From positions 109,305,732-109,369,731 of the forward strand of contig OY757913.1 of NCBI GenBank assembly GCA_963585895.1: a stretch of DNA of 64,000 nt. The letters are read 5' to 3'. How positions within the stretch are numbered: position 1 is the stretch's first letter; each line of letters begins with the position of its first letter. The DNA is from Sepioteuthis lessoniana (lineage: Eukaryota > Mollusca > Cephalopoda > Myopsida > Loliginidae). Shown one piece after another: positions 10,986 to 22,182 of this stretch. The notes below the pieces were generated by a model. It did no database searches. It worked only from the letters and a program-made list of their open reading frames with translations, and had not been told where the DNA came from. A program made the translations under genes and the position numbers.

Positions 10986-11355
10986 TACAAATGAGGTTTA
11001 AATAACTACAGGTGATCTACATTTCTTGCGTAAAATCTAAGTGCTGCGCACGCGTGTGCGTACGCGCGTATGCATCTAATTTTTACACTGAAAATATCAC
11101 AACAAACTCAAAACGCCATCTATATTACAGTATACTTCTTTTTTTTTTTTTTTTTTTTTTTTGTTGTTATGCCCGTGTCACTTGTTTCGTTTTAGGCCAA
11201 GGTCGTTATTCCTTCTGGCAGATATAGAATATGTAAGCATACCGAATAATTTACATTTCTCATTTGTTTATCACTCCTGCGATGTTGCCAGACATATTCT
11301 ATAAGCCAATGTTTGTGCGTATTCTTAAGCATTATATAAGCAGAGCTTAAAACAA

Positions 11356-11358
<3 letters not shown>

Positions 11359-11410
<52 letters not shown>
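11359..11410. repeat. (GA)n microsatellite
   Basis: About 26 GA units with one GGG interruption, just upstream of an RTE fragment. Confidence 0.95.
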
Positions 11411-11413
<3 letters not shown>

Positions 11414-11439
11414 TTGTTTTGATTTTAAGTTAGCATTTC

Positions 11440-11805
11440 GGATTTTAAAGAAGATGGTGTCATGTCCACATTAAATGACAAGCCATTAAAATTTGTGGAC
11501 CATTTCGCATACTTCGGTAGCAATATCTCATCTACAGCAAGCGACGTCAACATGTGCATAGAAAAAGGCACGGATTGCTATCGACTGGTTATCGCTCATA
11601 TGGAAATTTACTCGTTCAGATAGAATAAAACGGGATTTCTTCAAAATTGTAGCCGTATCAGTACTAATATATGGCTGCACATCCTGGACTTTAACAAAGC
11701 GCTGGGAGATAAAGTAAGACGGGAACTACACAAGGATGTTGCAAGTTGTTTTGAACAAATCCTGGGACCAGCACCCCACAAAATGGAAATTAGACGAGTA
11801 TGGGT
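11440..11805 (+). mobile_element. RTE LINE fragment, second subfamily
   Basis: Plus-strand translation gives pieces such as STLNDKPLKFVDHFAYFGSN, SDRIKRDFF and VLIYGCTSWTLTKRW followed by DGNYTRMLQVVLNKSWDQHPTK, homologous to the region after the YADD motif in the full LINE. Enough replacements distinguish it from the 43050-46455 element to suggest a separate subfamily. Stops and shifts are present. Confidence 0.75.
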
Positions 11806-12457
11806 AATATAGCTATGTGGCTTTACAGTTTCATGGTTGGAACAATGATAACGTCTTAACTGTTCAAAGAACAGAGGAAAAAAAAAACGAGAATGGGTTT
11901 CTTAGACAATAATGTAACACCCTTCGGATCCCTAATGGACATGTAAATTAACCAAAGTATATATTTATTTATTGTATCCTTTCATTACAATGTTTTTCAT
12001 CATTCAAAATATAAGATCAGGCGACTGAAGATAAAAGACACTCATCACTTGAACACACTGTCAAATGTAATTTTGTAAACACAGGCGTGAGATTTTCAAT
12101 AAAACATAACATCTCTTTTACAATATATCCCCCGTGAATTGACGTTTAATTTATCCAAATAACGTTGACTAGTATTATCCTTCATCTTCATTCTAGTTGC
12201 TTTTTATCACAACTCACCCTATCAACACTTGTAAGACAACGAAAAACAGCGCGCATCGGTAACAAGAAGAAGCACTCAGTAAGATTCGAATTCCTCTTCA
12301 TGAAAACTGGTACGTTGAACCAACTGCTATACCAATTCATCTACGAGAACTTTGTTGGTATCACAGAAGTCCAAATAACACCTAATATATTGCTATTCAA
12401 AGCTCCTGTCTCCAATTGGTCGGCATTATTGATTGCGATAAAAAAAAACAAAAAAAA
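11806..12457. other. No gene; short dispersed repeat
   Basis: 11868-11930 (CAAAGAACAGAGG, GAGAATGGGTTTCTTAGACAA, AACACCCTTCG) recurs in diverged form at 21898-21960. The remainder is AT-rich and unrecognised; the 111-codon frame at 12165-12500 runs into the duplicated block and has no credible homology. Confidence 0.4.
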
Positions 12458-13121
12458 CATTAAGATGAAGAATAACACGAGTCAATATTATCGATCGTGA
12501 TTGACAGAGCCTCATCAAAAAAAAAAAAAAAAAGAATTAAATAAATGATAATCCCCCGCCCCCAACAGAATAATAATTCTCTTTAATCCCCCTAATTACC
12601 GCCAACAAGTGTTTTAGAATGAAGCTCACGTAATTTTTTTCTTTGAGTCATCTTCTCCGAAGACAAAAACATGTCACCACAAATATGAGAACGCAACCGC
12701 GAGAGAAGATACTACACTCTAATCGCATCTGGAAAGCTGGGTTGATTTATCTGACTTCATACGAGGTCGCCTTAAAAATGTTTCATTCCCTCGATATTCC
12801 ACCGTCTTAGGGCGCCTTAGGCGCCAAGCGATAAGCTTAGTACTGTTAAGCAGGTACTGCCTATGGGAAAGGCTGCGTAGAACTAGACAATTGCAAAGCC
12901 GACAAGAGGAAGTCTGATGATGGTAATAATAATTTTTTAAAAACTATGTAAGGATCACCTTGTGAGGATCAAACTCACTACTATTTGATCTGCGAGATTA
13001 GCTTTTTGACTATTACACCACGTTCAGCTTCTCTAAGGAAAACATTTGTTAATTACAACGCTTTACTTAGTCTTCAGCGATGGTTTTGGCTTGAAATAAC
13101 CAACGAAGGTTGATATCTCAT
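12458..13121. repeat. 662-bp duplicated block, copy 2
   Basis: Direct copy of 10034-10695. The identity starts abruptly at CATTAAGATGAAG and stops abruptly at GATATCTCAT in both copies; flanks on either side are unrelated. Confidence 0.9.
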
Positions 13122-13289
13122 GAATCAAAGAAACCAAACCGAAGCACCTTAGGCAACTTACGGTTGGTATTTATTTGGTTCCAAACGAGGCCAAAATGTG
13201 ACACAATGTTAGTTTAGTTGGGAGCACCCCACAGAAATCGAAACTTCCGCAAAACTCCAAAAGTCTTCACTCATTTAAATACTAAGCAG

Positions 13290-13978
13290 GTTTATAGTTG
13301 CTTAACTTTGGTGATCTATTAGCAACAACACAATTAAAATAAAACTCAGGCGCCTCTGGTTGTGTAATGGTTAGCAATCTAGACTAGCAAACTTTCACAA
13401 GTGAATTCGAATCTCGTTGTGTGCCCCATTCATAAGGCCTTGTGCCACATCTAAGTAAAAAGTTTAGTGAATTACAACTTCGGTGATCTGATAGCAACAA
13501 CACAATTGATAAGACTCAGGCGCCTCTGCTAGTCCAGCTTGCAAATCATTACACCACCAAACCTTCACAAGTGAATTCGAATCTCATTGGGTGCCCCATT
13601 CATAAGGCCTTGTGTCACATCTAAGTAAAAAGTTTAGTGAATTACAACTTCGGTGATCTGACAGCAACAACACAATTGATAAGACTCAGGCGCCTCTGCT
13701 AGTCCAGCTTGCTTACCATTACACCACCAAACCTTCACAAGTGAATTCGAATCTCATTGGGTGCCCCATTCATAAGGCCTTGTGCCACATCTAAGTAAAA
13801 AGTTTAGTGAATTACAACTTCGGTGATCTGATAGCAACAACACAATTGATAAGACTCAGGCGCCTCTTCTAGTCCAGCTTGCAAATCATTACACCACCAA
13901 ACCTTCACAAGTGAATTCGAATCTCATTGGGTGCCCCATTCATAAGGCCTTATGCCACATCTAAGTAAAAAGTTTAGT
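13290..13978 (+). repeat. Tandem SINE-G array, 170-bp unit, about 4 copies
   Basis: Equivalent words recur every 170 bases (CGGTGATCTG at 13481, 13651 and 13821). Each unit contains a B-box-like GAATTCGAATCTC and a body with TGCCCCATTCATAAGGCCTTG. In the first unit the segment 13357-13389 reads forward (GTGTAATGGTTAGCA, A-box-like). In units two to four the matching 33-base segments (13527-13559, 13697-13729, 13867-13899) read as the reverse complement while their flanks stay forward. One inversion followed by tandem amplification is the simplest history. Confidence 0.9.
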
Positions 13979-14149
13979 AAAATTACAATTAAGATAAGAC
14001 TCCATTTTTTAAATATTGATTACTTACATGCAGATCGGTTTATCAAGCAATAAGATTGATTGTGTTAAAAAAATGATTATAATCAATTTAATCAGAAATC
14101 AACTTTATCTGCTTCAAAATCGTTCCTTAGTGAAACTATACGTTGACCA

Positions 14150-14372
14150 AATTATCGTTGAAGAAAATAGACACAGCAACCCGAGTTCAAATCCTAGACG
14201 ACGCTATTTGCCTTTCAAATCACACTAGAATCCTTGGGAAAGGCATGAAACCAACTTTTAGTAAGGCTCTTTAACTTTGATAATGTAACCAGTCTAAGAG
14301 AGCAAAAACTGATGACAAATCTCGCTCAAAATTGACTTTGTATCGCTCCCTGTTCGTGATTTTGGGGTTTGC
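14150..14372 (+). repeat. SINE-A copy, head truncated
   Basis: Begins inside the head (ATCGTTGAAGAAAATAGACAC), B-box GAGTTCAAATCCTAG, then the family body to TGACTTTGTATCGCTCC. Diverged. Confidence 0.7.
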
Positions 14373-15688
14373 TAAATACACCGACGAAGACATTGCTCCC
14401 GCTCAGGGAAATAGAGCTGTTAGTCGTCGACTGAAACTGTTTCCACTTTCAGTTGGTTCATCACAACATTTTTGCATCTTTTCTACAATTCCCAACTAGA
14501 GGCCACAGAGCTGGGTCTTGATCTTAGAGTAACATAGCCAGATACGGATATGTGTAAAACGTACATAGAATGTTCATAACATATATACATAGAACATAGG
14601 AATCTCGAAACACGAAAAACACTTACGACTTCTTAGTTCAGGTACGAAACTTTTTTTTTTATTACCTTTGAGTTTAAAGGTTCTTCAACATAAGGAGAGA
14701 GATAAACATTCTTTCTATTCTGGCTTTTCCATCTGCGCCCCATCTCGTGCGGCGCCCGTAGCGCGCAAATTCGTCTGGCCTCAGCGAACCCCGAAAGTCG
14801 ACCCTTCCCGTTCGGAGTCTAGTTCTCAACTCAGCTAACTGACTTTTTCAAAATCCCCAAAATCCTCCGCGCGCTGCCGGTGCATGACGTCACCCGCACT
14901 CTCTAGCCCCGTTTCTTATCTGGGCTATTGTGACATCTCTGAGTGACACGTCCGCTCCGCCCGCGCGCGCGAACACCTGCGTTAATGTTGCACCTAAGTA
15001 ACCCATGCACCTAGCCGAAAGGTTCTCAGCCAAACTAAACTCAAAGGCATAAAACGAAATCCCTCGGCCATTATATTACATTAGAAACAGGGAATAGTTA
15101 CAAGTTCTCTGATCAGAGAATTGAGGAGGCTACGGTACGTACCACAAGAATTTATTTTGAGCACAAAAGCTCGTTTGCAAAAAGTAATGTGACATTTTTC
15201 TTTTCTTTTTTTTTTCTTTTTTTTTTTTTTTTGAGGTTTGCAACTCTGATTGAAAATCAACTTATCAATGTAAATTCATCATCAATTATTCTCTCGGTAA
15301 AGCGTCGATCAGATCTAATGAGAGTCCGAACTTTTCTCGAATGTTCCTCTGTTCATGAATTGACCAATTACTCGGCCATCCAAAAATTCCTTATGTCATC
15401 AAGTTTATCGCAAGGCCAGGATGATGAGACATTCAGCGGTATTTGTCCTCCGTCCCACCAACTGGACGAGTATGGCACAATGCCTTTTTATGGTGGATCC
15501 GGGCGCAGGGCCGTAGCCTAGATGCACCAAACATTCCCAAAAATGCCTCGGGCCCCATCAGCATTCCACTAAATAGGAGCGCCAAAGGCGCCAGGCGATA
15601 AACCGAACCCCTCCGAGGAGAGTTAAAGTCTGGGGGACGACCCCTGAGGCTTGAGGTATGTCCAAAAGACGGGATTCACCCGACCAGA
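14373..15688. other. CpG-rich island in AT-rich DNA, no gene recognised
   Basis: About 14735-14995 is much richer in G+C and CpG than anything else in the window (GCGGCGCCCGTAGCGCGC, CCTCCGCGCGCTGCCGG, CCGCCCGCGCGCGCG). It is bracketed by an inverted 12-mer, CCTTTGAGTTTA at 14665-14676 and its complement at 15036-15047. This could be a CpG-rich promoter of an unmapped transcript or the interior of a non-autonomous transposon. No coding region is convincing nearby; 15189-15521 is a T-tract artefact frame. Confidence 0.5.
14885..14892. promoter_or_regulatory. Consensus CRE (TGACGTCA) in CpG island
   Basis: A perfect palindromic cAMP-response element inside the CpG-rich stretch. As an isolated 8-mer it would be weak; the CpG context makes it worth noting. 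Function is an inference. Confidence 0.35.
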
Positions 15689-15689
15689 T

Positions 15690-15965
15690 CCGTGCCGTTG
15701 ACACCACGGCCGGCCGAAGTGTGACCCATCTACTGGATCCATACTAACCATTATACCACCTGAAGCGCCCCACTCAACAACAAGGAGTAATTTCCTAAGC
15801 TTTTTGCTTAGATGTGGCACAAGGCCGTATGAATGGAACACCCAGTGAGACTCGAACTCAGTTGTGAAGGTTTGTTAGTCTAACTTCTTAACCTTTATAC
15901 CACCCGAGATGCCCCACTCAACATCTAGTTGTAATTTACTTAGCTTGGTTTAGATATGGTACACT
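15690..15965 (-). repeat. SINE-G, two tandem units
   Basis: Minus strand: two heads, each ending in ACCATTATACCACCTGAAGCGCCCC-like sequence (15740-15772 and 15888-15918), spaced about 145 bases apart with GAGACTCGAACTC (B-box complement) between. Confidence 0.75.
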
Positions 15966-16000
15966 GACCTCAGATTACTTACAGTACCTGCTGTTGCTGA

Positions 16001-16236
16001 AGTGGTAACTCGTCTAAGTATCAAACAGCTTCATCGTTGCTTAACTTTAGTCATCTATCGAGAACTATTGCTTTCATCGTGATATAAGTCCTTCGATTCC
16101 TGTATTAATGAAGATAAAGTGGTAACTCGTCTAAGTATTGAACAGCTTCATCGTTGCTTAACTTTAGTCATCTATCGAGAACTATTGCTTTCATCGTGAT
16201 ATAAGTCCTTCGATTCCTGTATTAATGAAGATAAAG
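16001..16236 (+). repeat. 117-bp tandem duplication
   Basis: Two direct copies (16001-16117 and 16118-16236) starting AGTGGTAACTCGTCTAAG, differing at only a couple of positions (AAGTATCAAAC versus AAGTATTGAAC). The sequence belongs to the 3' region that follows SINE-G, so a recent local duplication of SINE sequence. Confidence 0.9.
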
Positions 16237-16261
16237 AAGGATCACCGAATAGATACAGTTC

Positions 16262-16483
16262 GCGTAGAGATGCACTTAACGTGGTAGGAAATAGAGTCGG
16301 CGGCCCTGAATGAGACTATTTATGTTTCACTTCACGCTAATGCTCTTTGCAAATCCATCGGTACTCTTCTGAGTTATCGATATTCTTGGTTCGGAAAACT
16401 CTGAATTCAAATTCGCTTTATTCTGCTCAAAAACTGACCTTGTGTCAGATTCTGTCTTTATCGAAGGGGTTGGGTAGATACAT
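16262..16483 (+). repeat. SINE-A copy, diverged
   Basis: Recognisable by CACTTCACGCTAATGC, GGAAAACTCTGAATTCAAAT and GACCTTGTGTCAGATTC, then AGGGGTTGGGTAGATA. Head badly eroded. Confidence 0.65.
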
Positions 16484-16634
16484 ACTGGTAGCGTAATTAT
16501 TTTGTTATTTATTCTTCCATATTGAAATCTATACTCTTTGTACCTATTCAAGAAATGGCATCGCCCGAAACTACTCAAAAATGTACATATATATTGTATA
16601 TACGTAGAAGGCTACATTTCTCCGGCTTGTGTTA

Positions 16635-17145
16635 CTTGTATTAGTTGGGCACCTTTGGTGGTGTAATGGTTAGCAAGTTAGACTAGCAAACCTACAGAAA
16701 AAAAGGGCACCTCTGGTGGTGTAATGGTTAGCAAGTTAGACTAGCAAACCTACACGAGTTAGTTCGAGTCTCCTTGGGTGCCCCATTCATTTGGCCTTGT
16801 TCTAAATCGAAGTAAAGACCTTCGTAAATTACTACATTTCTCCGGCTTGTGTTACTTGTATTAGTTGGGCACCTCTGGTGGTGTAATGGTTAGCAAGCTA
16901 GTTTAGCAAACCTACACGAGTGAGTTCGAGTCTCATTGGGTGCCCCATTCATTCGGCCTTGTGCCAAATAGAAGCAAAGAGTTTCGTAAATTACTACTTG
17001 TGTTAGTCGAGTGCGGGCGTCTTGGATGGTGTAATGGTTAGCAAGCTAGACAAGCAAACCTTTACAAGTGAGTTCTAGTCCCAGTGAGTGGCCCATTCAT
17101 AAGGCCTTGTGCAAAAAGCTTAGTAAATTACTACTAGTAGTTGTT
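16635..17145 (+). repeat. Tandem SINE-G array, forward A boxes
   Basis: Four heads (16649, 16709, 16869 and 17024) with GGTGGTGTAATGGTTAGCAAG or close variants. The first is a head-only stub of about 60 bases duplicated next to the second. Full units carry GAGTTCGAGTCTC (B box) and a body ending in a TAAATTACTAC word. These copies give the forward reference for the inverted segment at 13527-13899. Confidence 0.85.
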
Positions 17146-17384
17146 GAGTGGTATGTACGTCATTAGTATACCGATTACCGATACGTTCTTTGTAATAAGA
17201 TCAAGTTTGTTTCTTGGGTCAATTTTTTTTTCCTTTCATTCTGCTGGTTGATTTTACATTTCTTTGGCAGATAGAACATTATAATCGCAAAATGATGGGA
17301 AGAAAGACACAAGGAAAAAAAATGAAACCTATAGACTCAAATACCAAATTTTGTTTATATGTACCATCTAATGCTAAAATCTAC

Positions 17385-17625
17385 TTGGTTTATTTGTTAT
17401 TTAATGGCGCATCAACCTTTTTGGGTTATTCAATGCCCAAACCATTCCTGTAGAAGAACAGAATTGATATTATTTAACCCTCAAGAGGGGGAATAAAGGG
17501 GTTCATATCTTCCTCAAGGGTGTTTGTCTGAAAGCGAACTTATTAACGCAATTGAATTTCGAACTTCCTTACTTCGATATCGCAGTCCGGCACGTAAGCC
17601 ACTACGCCACGGAGAGGGACTCTCT
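17385..17625 (-). repeat. SINE-C copy, diverged
   Basis: Minus strand: tail TTTAATGGCGCATCAACC at left, body with GTAGAAGAACAG and AATAAAGGGGTTCATA, head complement GTAAGCCACTACGCCACGG at right. Old by its substitutions. Confidence 0.75.
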
Positions 17626-17727
17626 TGAATCAACTTGCAAAAGCATGAATACCAGCTATTTGTTTACGCTGCCATCGTTAATTGTAGGTTGTCTTGATTC
17701 AGTCATTTTTATGGCGGAACTTGGAAG

Positions 17728-18480
17728 ATGATTGATTCTAACGACATGTCAACCCATCTAGAATTATTTTATGCCTAGAGGTTAGGGAATTGCATTAATT
17801 GTACGTTTATATTTATATCTTTTATGTAGTTGTTTCTTAAAAGATATTTTGTACACGTTTACGCACCCTTGTATAGTTTCAAGTATTCCTATCTTATACA
17901 AATAATCGATACACAATTTTATGATTTCAAGTAACTATTGCAATCTAGTAATAATTATTTGTTAGCTCAAAATGGTAAACTTTCAAATAACTAATAATAC
18001 TACTCAGTAAACAATTCTAGCAACAAGTAACTATTTCAATAAAAAAAAGCAATTTATAGTATCAATTATTCTTAATACTAATTAAAAAAATATTTAAGGA
18101 TAATTGATTGACTTATTTTAATGGCATGTCAACCTGTCTGGGGTTACTTTATGCCTAGAGGTTTGGGAACTGCGCACATAGTACTTTTATATTAATATTT
18201 TCTGTAGTTTAAGAGTTTGTTTTTGCACACAGTTATATGGTATCAAGTATTCCCATGTAATGCAAATAACTTTTAAACAGATCTTTTTGATCCATAAATG
18301 AGATACTAACAGGTACAACCCCTCCAGGTTAGAGTCGACGTGGTAATTATAGCAATTAAGGGATATTCCACACTCCCCAGAGCTCCCGAGGAAGTTTAGT
18401 GCTATACCTAGGACACCCCTTTTTGGGGTGTTTTATCTCTCGGCGGGAGGCACAGTCAGGGTATCCTAAGTACTGGAAGA
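17728..18480 (-). repeat. SINE-B, nested or tandem copies
   Basis: Two tail variants, TCTAACGACATGTCAACCC at 17735-17757 and TTTTAATGGCATGTCAACC at 18115-18134, each followed by TTTTATGCCTAGAGG. Subrepeats follow, then one body at 18289-18480 (GATCCATAAATGAGATACTAACAGG). At least two insertions overlap. Confidence 0.65.
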
Positions 18481-19027
18481 GCAGTTATATATCCTTATTT
18501 GATAGTCTGATATATAAGTCGCAAATCTTAAAAATGACGAACATCGGGCTTTTGAATTAGTGTAGGGGTACCGTCATCAACGGATCAAGATTCTCTGTCC
18601 ATTTAAAATTGAAGTACAAAATGAATAAATAGAAGTTCGATTTGTTAACATTTTGATGTTGATATAATTCTGAACAAATGAAAACAAACAATTTAAGTTA
18701 AACATTTTCTCTTTTAGACAATACTTCGGTTTGTTAAAGCCACTCAAAAAGTAAAAAGATCCGCGATTTATCAGTCAAAACATGACACAAAACTGTTTTA
18801 TCTGTCAAAATATGACACAGCGCAGCGGGTGTAGAAATTCTGAATCCTGTCGACATTCCCCTTTTGGGGCTCCTCAGGCACTAAGCTATAAACTTAGTCT
18901 TGCAAGCAGACAAAGATCTGGGTGAATGGTTCCCTGAACCCAAAATGTCATAGTACACAAACAACCGCCCGGCACGAATGCCAGCTGGCGGCCCAAAAAA
19001 GTGTCCTATGATATTAATTTATTTTGT
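18481..19027. other. No gene recognised
   Basis: AT-rich; 18740-18830 has a doubled phrase (CAGTCAAAACATGACACAAAACTG and CTGTCAAAATATGACACAGCGCAG). No known family. Confidence 0.4.
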
Positions 19028-19381
19028 TTGTATTTACCCAAACTCTGCACCATATCCAGAATGCGACACGAGGTCAATGTTTAGATAGAGTATAGTTGGT
19101 TCGAATTCAAAGATTGGATACCTGACCGAGGCTAAAGAACCCAGTGTACCCTACAATTTATCCATAGTTGGAGGGAGAAGAAGCGGATTCAAGCCTTTCC
19201 CAAAGACATTAGTACTCGGTGAAATACAAACAGGATTTGACAAAGTCATTTTTTGCGGAGTAAAGCTGGTTTGAATTCAGAGAATCCTTCTTGACTGGTT
19301 GCCTTATCAAGGCTAAAGAACCAAATCTACCTTGCAAGTTACCCACAGCTAAAGGGAGAAGAGATAGATTCATGTCTTTCC

Positions 19382-19384
<3 letters not shown>
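19028..19384 (-). repeat. SINE-A, two overlapping partial copies
   Basis: The tail-to-middle region of SINE-A occurs twice in the same orientation: AGGTCAATG...TATTTATCCATAG... at 19060-19235 and AAAGTCATTTTTTGCGGAGT...GTTACCCACAGC at 19238-19380, before a (TAA)n run at 19384-19420. The second unit lacks its head. Confidence 0.65.
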
Positions 19385-19421
<37 letters not shown>

Positions 19422-20015
19422 GGTGAATGCGCTGTATCCTCCGCAGAGGAGTAACCCTCCCTAAAAAAGGGGTGTTCTAAATATGACATTAAACGGAATC
19501 CGGTGCTGAAGCTCTACTTCCGGAGATCTAATGAGTGTAGAATACCTCTTCCTTGGCATTACTCCCAGGCCCACTCTGACATGGAGTGGTAATTCCTGTT
19601 GGGTTAAATCTATGGGTCAAATAGATATGTTTGAAAACTAGTAGTATTCAATAAGAATACTTGATTACTTGAAGCTATTATTACTAAGTTAATTATTAGT
19701 TACTTAAAACAATATAATTATTTGAGAACAAATGACTACTATTAAATAGAAATAATTACTCGAAAGTATTATTATTAGTAGTATTAGATTGGAATACTTT
19801 AAACCATACAACTGTGTGAAAATTATTTGTATTAGATAGGAATACTTAATATGACATAACGGTGTAAAAGAAAAAAATTCTGGTGAAACAACTACACAAA
19901 AATTTGAAAATGAATATACAATGAACGCGATTCCTTGACAGCTATGAATAAAATAACCCTAGATGAGTTGATATGCCGTTAGACGAAATCACTCAACCAA
20001 GTCTTACACAAGAAA
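19422..20015 (+). repeat. SINE-B copy, tail variant 2
   Basis: Body at 19425-19632 (CTCCGCAGAGGAGTAACC, GTGTTCTAAATATGACATTAAAC, ATGGAGTGGTAATTCC), AT-rich subrepeats, then tail AAATAACCCTAGATGAGTTGATATGCCGTTA at 19952-19985 written here as its two core words. The first head bases are lost at the (TAA)n junction. Confidence 0.75.
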
Positions 20016-20519
20016 CGGCAGTGAGTGCAGTAATTTCTCCACGGGTAGAATACCTATCTTATAACTGCCAGTATATTATGTTTGTATCATTTTGCCACCC
20101 CAGCAGACAACCATGGGGTAGGGGTTGAGTTAAAAATAACTACTAAATCCTATAGGATTCTGTGTCTTGACATATTTAGATAATGAAAATGCTGTTAAGC
20201 TCAAATTTTAAATGGATTTGAAGATGTATACGGAAAAAATAAATGAATAAAAAGGTAGGCTTGTAAATAAAAAAAGTAGGGAAAATATGTTTACAAAAAA
20301 CGTTATCTGTGAGTTTTCGTGCAAGAAGAAGCGTTAAGAAACCTTATTTACATTGTGCTTTAGTTATTCTATAAATAGATCCCTCCTCACGTCACTTCCA
20401 AGATAAGTTAGCAAGCAGACGATGACAAGAAAACGCGAGTGTGAATAAAACAGTAATAAAAAAAATACTACAGAAATAAAACGAGTTGTAACATAATGTT
20501 TTACCACCGTTATAACTGC
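20016..20519. other. No gene recognised
   Basis: AT-rich. Contains runs such as AAAAAATGAATGAATAAAAAGG but nothing supported. Confidence 0.4.
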
Positions 20520-21320
20520 GTGTCTACAGGGTGTAAATGATAGACTGACACTATTTTAATAGTTTAAAAGCTTCTTTAAATTAATTCGTGAAATTATTTA
20601 TCTAGCACATGCCTATTCATTGAAAAAACAGATAAATTTTTTTTAAATACCGAAAACCTCCGAAATCGCACGAAGTTAGACAGTAGCATAATTGTACCGC
20701 TCTGGACACGATGCGTCCTCAATTTTAAAGCTAACAAAATATGCTAAAAGAACAGTTTATCGCATTGTAGCGAAACTTAAAAAAGGAGAAAGTGTTGAAT
20801 GAAAGACAAACAACCCTAGAAGTGATAAAAAAACAAACTCGTTTTTAAAGTGGATTAAAACGAAGCCTTGAAGCAATCCCTTTCAAATCTACGGCAAAAT
20901 TGTCAAAATCAGGAAATCTAAGCAAAATGACAATCTCAAAAGCAGTTAGAAAAGATTTGAAAATGTGTGCCACGTTTTTGCCGGCAATAAAATTTGTCAG
21001 GATTTGAACGAAATGGCTGACTGGTGAAGCTCATCAGACAAGTGATGATTTGGCAGTTGCGAATGCAGCGCATTCTTAGCATACTTTATTTTAGAGAATA
21101 ACTGTTCAGGGCTGTATTTAGGGACAAATGAGGGTCACTATTTGAGTGTGAGTAATAAGGTTGGGGAATTGTCCGGATGGAAGCATGTAATTCTTATAGA
21201 AATCGAAGATGCAACAACCAAGAAACTTAGATTTTAAATCTTCTGAAAACTGAAGATCAAGGTGTTCCATCGGACTGTTGTAATAGTACTTCACAGTCAA
21301 TATCAAAGGATGAAAAGAAA
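20520..21320 (+). mobile_element. Tc1/mariner superfamily transposase relic
   Basis: Around 20700-21080 broken frames give a helix-turn-helix style region like SGLKRSLEAIPFKSTAKLSK, SGNLSKMTISKAVRKDLKMC and HQTSDDLAVANAAHS. This resembles the DNA-binding half of an IS630/Tc1/mariner-type transposase. TACAGGGTG at 20526 may be the left terminus. No DDE catalytic part was found, and 21150-21320 could be its degraded continuation. Family-level assignment is tentative. Confidence 0.45.
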
Positions 21321-21621
21321 ATTTGTTGGACTAATGACTGTACGGTTGAGCCTCGAAGGTTGTATGAGTTTGGAGACTTTGATTTAAAACTTTAAGCTGT
21401 TGATCTCAACTCTTTTTTCTTGTTTTTCTTTCTTTCTTTTTTTTTCTGATAGCCTCTCCTGACTTGTAATTTACTTCTATGGTTACCTCTTAGTATATAT
21501 ATATATAGTAATGGTTTATGGTTATCACTAGCTCACTTGGAGAGTAAATGGGGGAGCAAATTTTACAGTATAATTAAATTGTGCTCAATATCAATGATAG
21601 AGCTTTTATACATATAGGAAT

Positions 21622-21624
21622 GTG

Positions 21625-21665
<41 letters not shown>

Positions 21666-21726
21666 CATGGTGGTATCTGTGACCCTAGGTTTCATGCTTT
21701 ACGCAATCATCAAATGGATTACTCTG

Positions 21727-21800
<74 letters not shown>

Positions 21801-21802
21801 AA
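21622..21802. repeat. (AT)n tracts with flanking inverted repeat
   Basis: Two (AT)n runs (21630-21662 and 21731-21794). The second is bracketed by GATTACTCTG at 21718 and its complement CAGAGTAATC at 21795-21804, making a long imperfect palindrome. Confidence 0.85.
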
Positions 21803-21804
21803 TC

Positions 21805-22182
21805 AAAAATGGGGGGGAGCTTGCTTGATGAGGGAAAGTAAATAGCAACGTGGCTTCTATCGTTCCTTGTCAGAGTCTATGACTATATCTCTACTAATCA
21901 AAGAACAGAGGCGAAAGAGGTCGAGAATGGTTTCTGAAAATGTCATGAGACACCCTACGTGGTAGTTAAAGGGGATAACTATCTATTGTCTCTCAATACT
22001 GCTATTTCTATAGCTCCCCAATATCTTATTTTATGCGTACCTCCCCAAAAACCCGGCATATCCCCATAGGGTCATATTGCGCCCGGTTGTGAGGAAATAT
22101 CTTAAAGTCTCAAAATTTAATCAGACGCCCACATTGTTTTTGTCTTTGGTAAAATTTCAAACAAAGAACCCGCTCCCCCATC
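21805..22182. other. No gene; one short dispersed repeat
   Basis: 21898-21960 is the diverged partner of 11868-11930. The rest (C-rich patches near 22040-22170) is unrecognised. Confidence 0.4.

Noticed and set aside
13290-13978. Regular 170-bp spacing considered as a CRISPR-like or host tandem gene array
   Set aside because: Units are tRNA-derived SINE sequence with A/B boxes; there are no short repeats with unique spacers and the DNA is eukaryotic.
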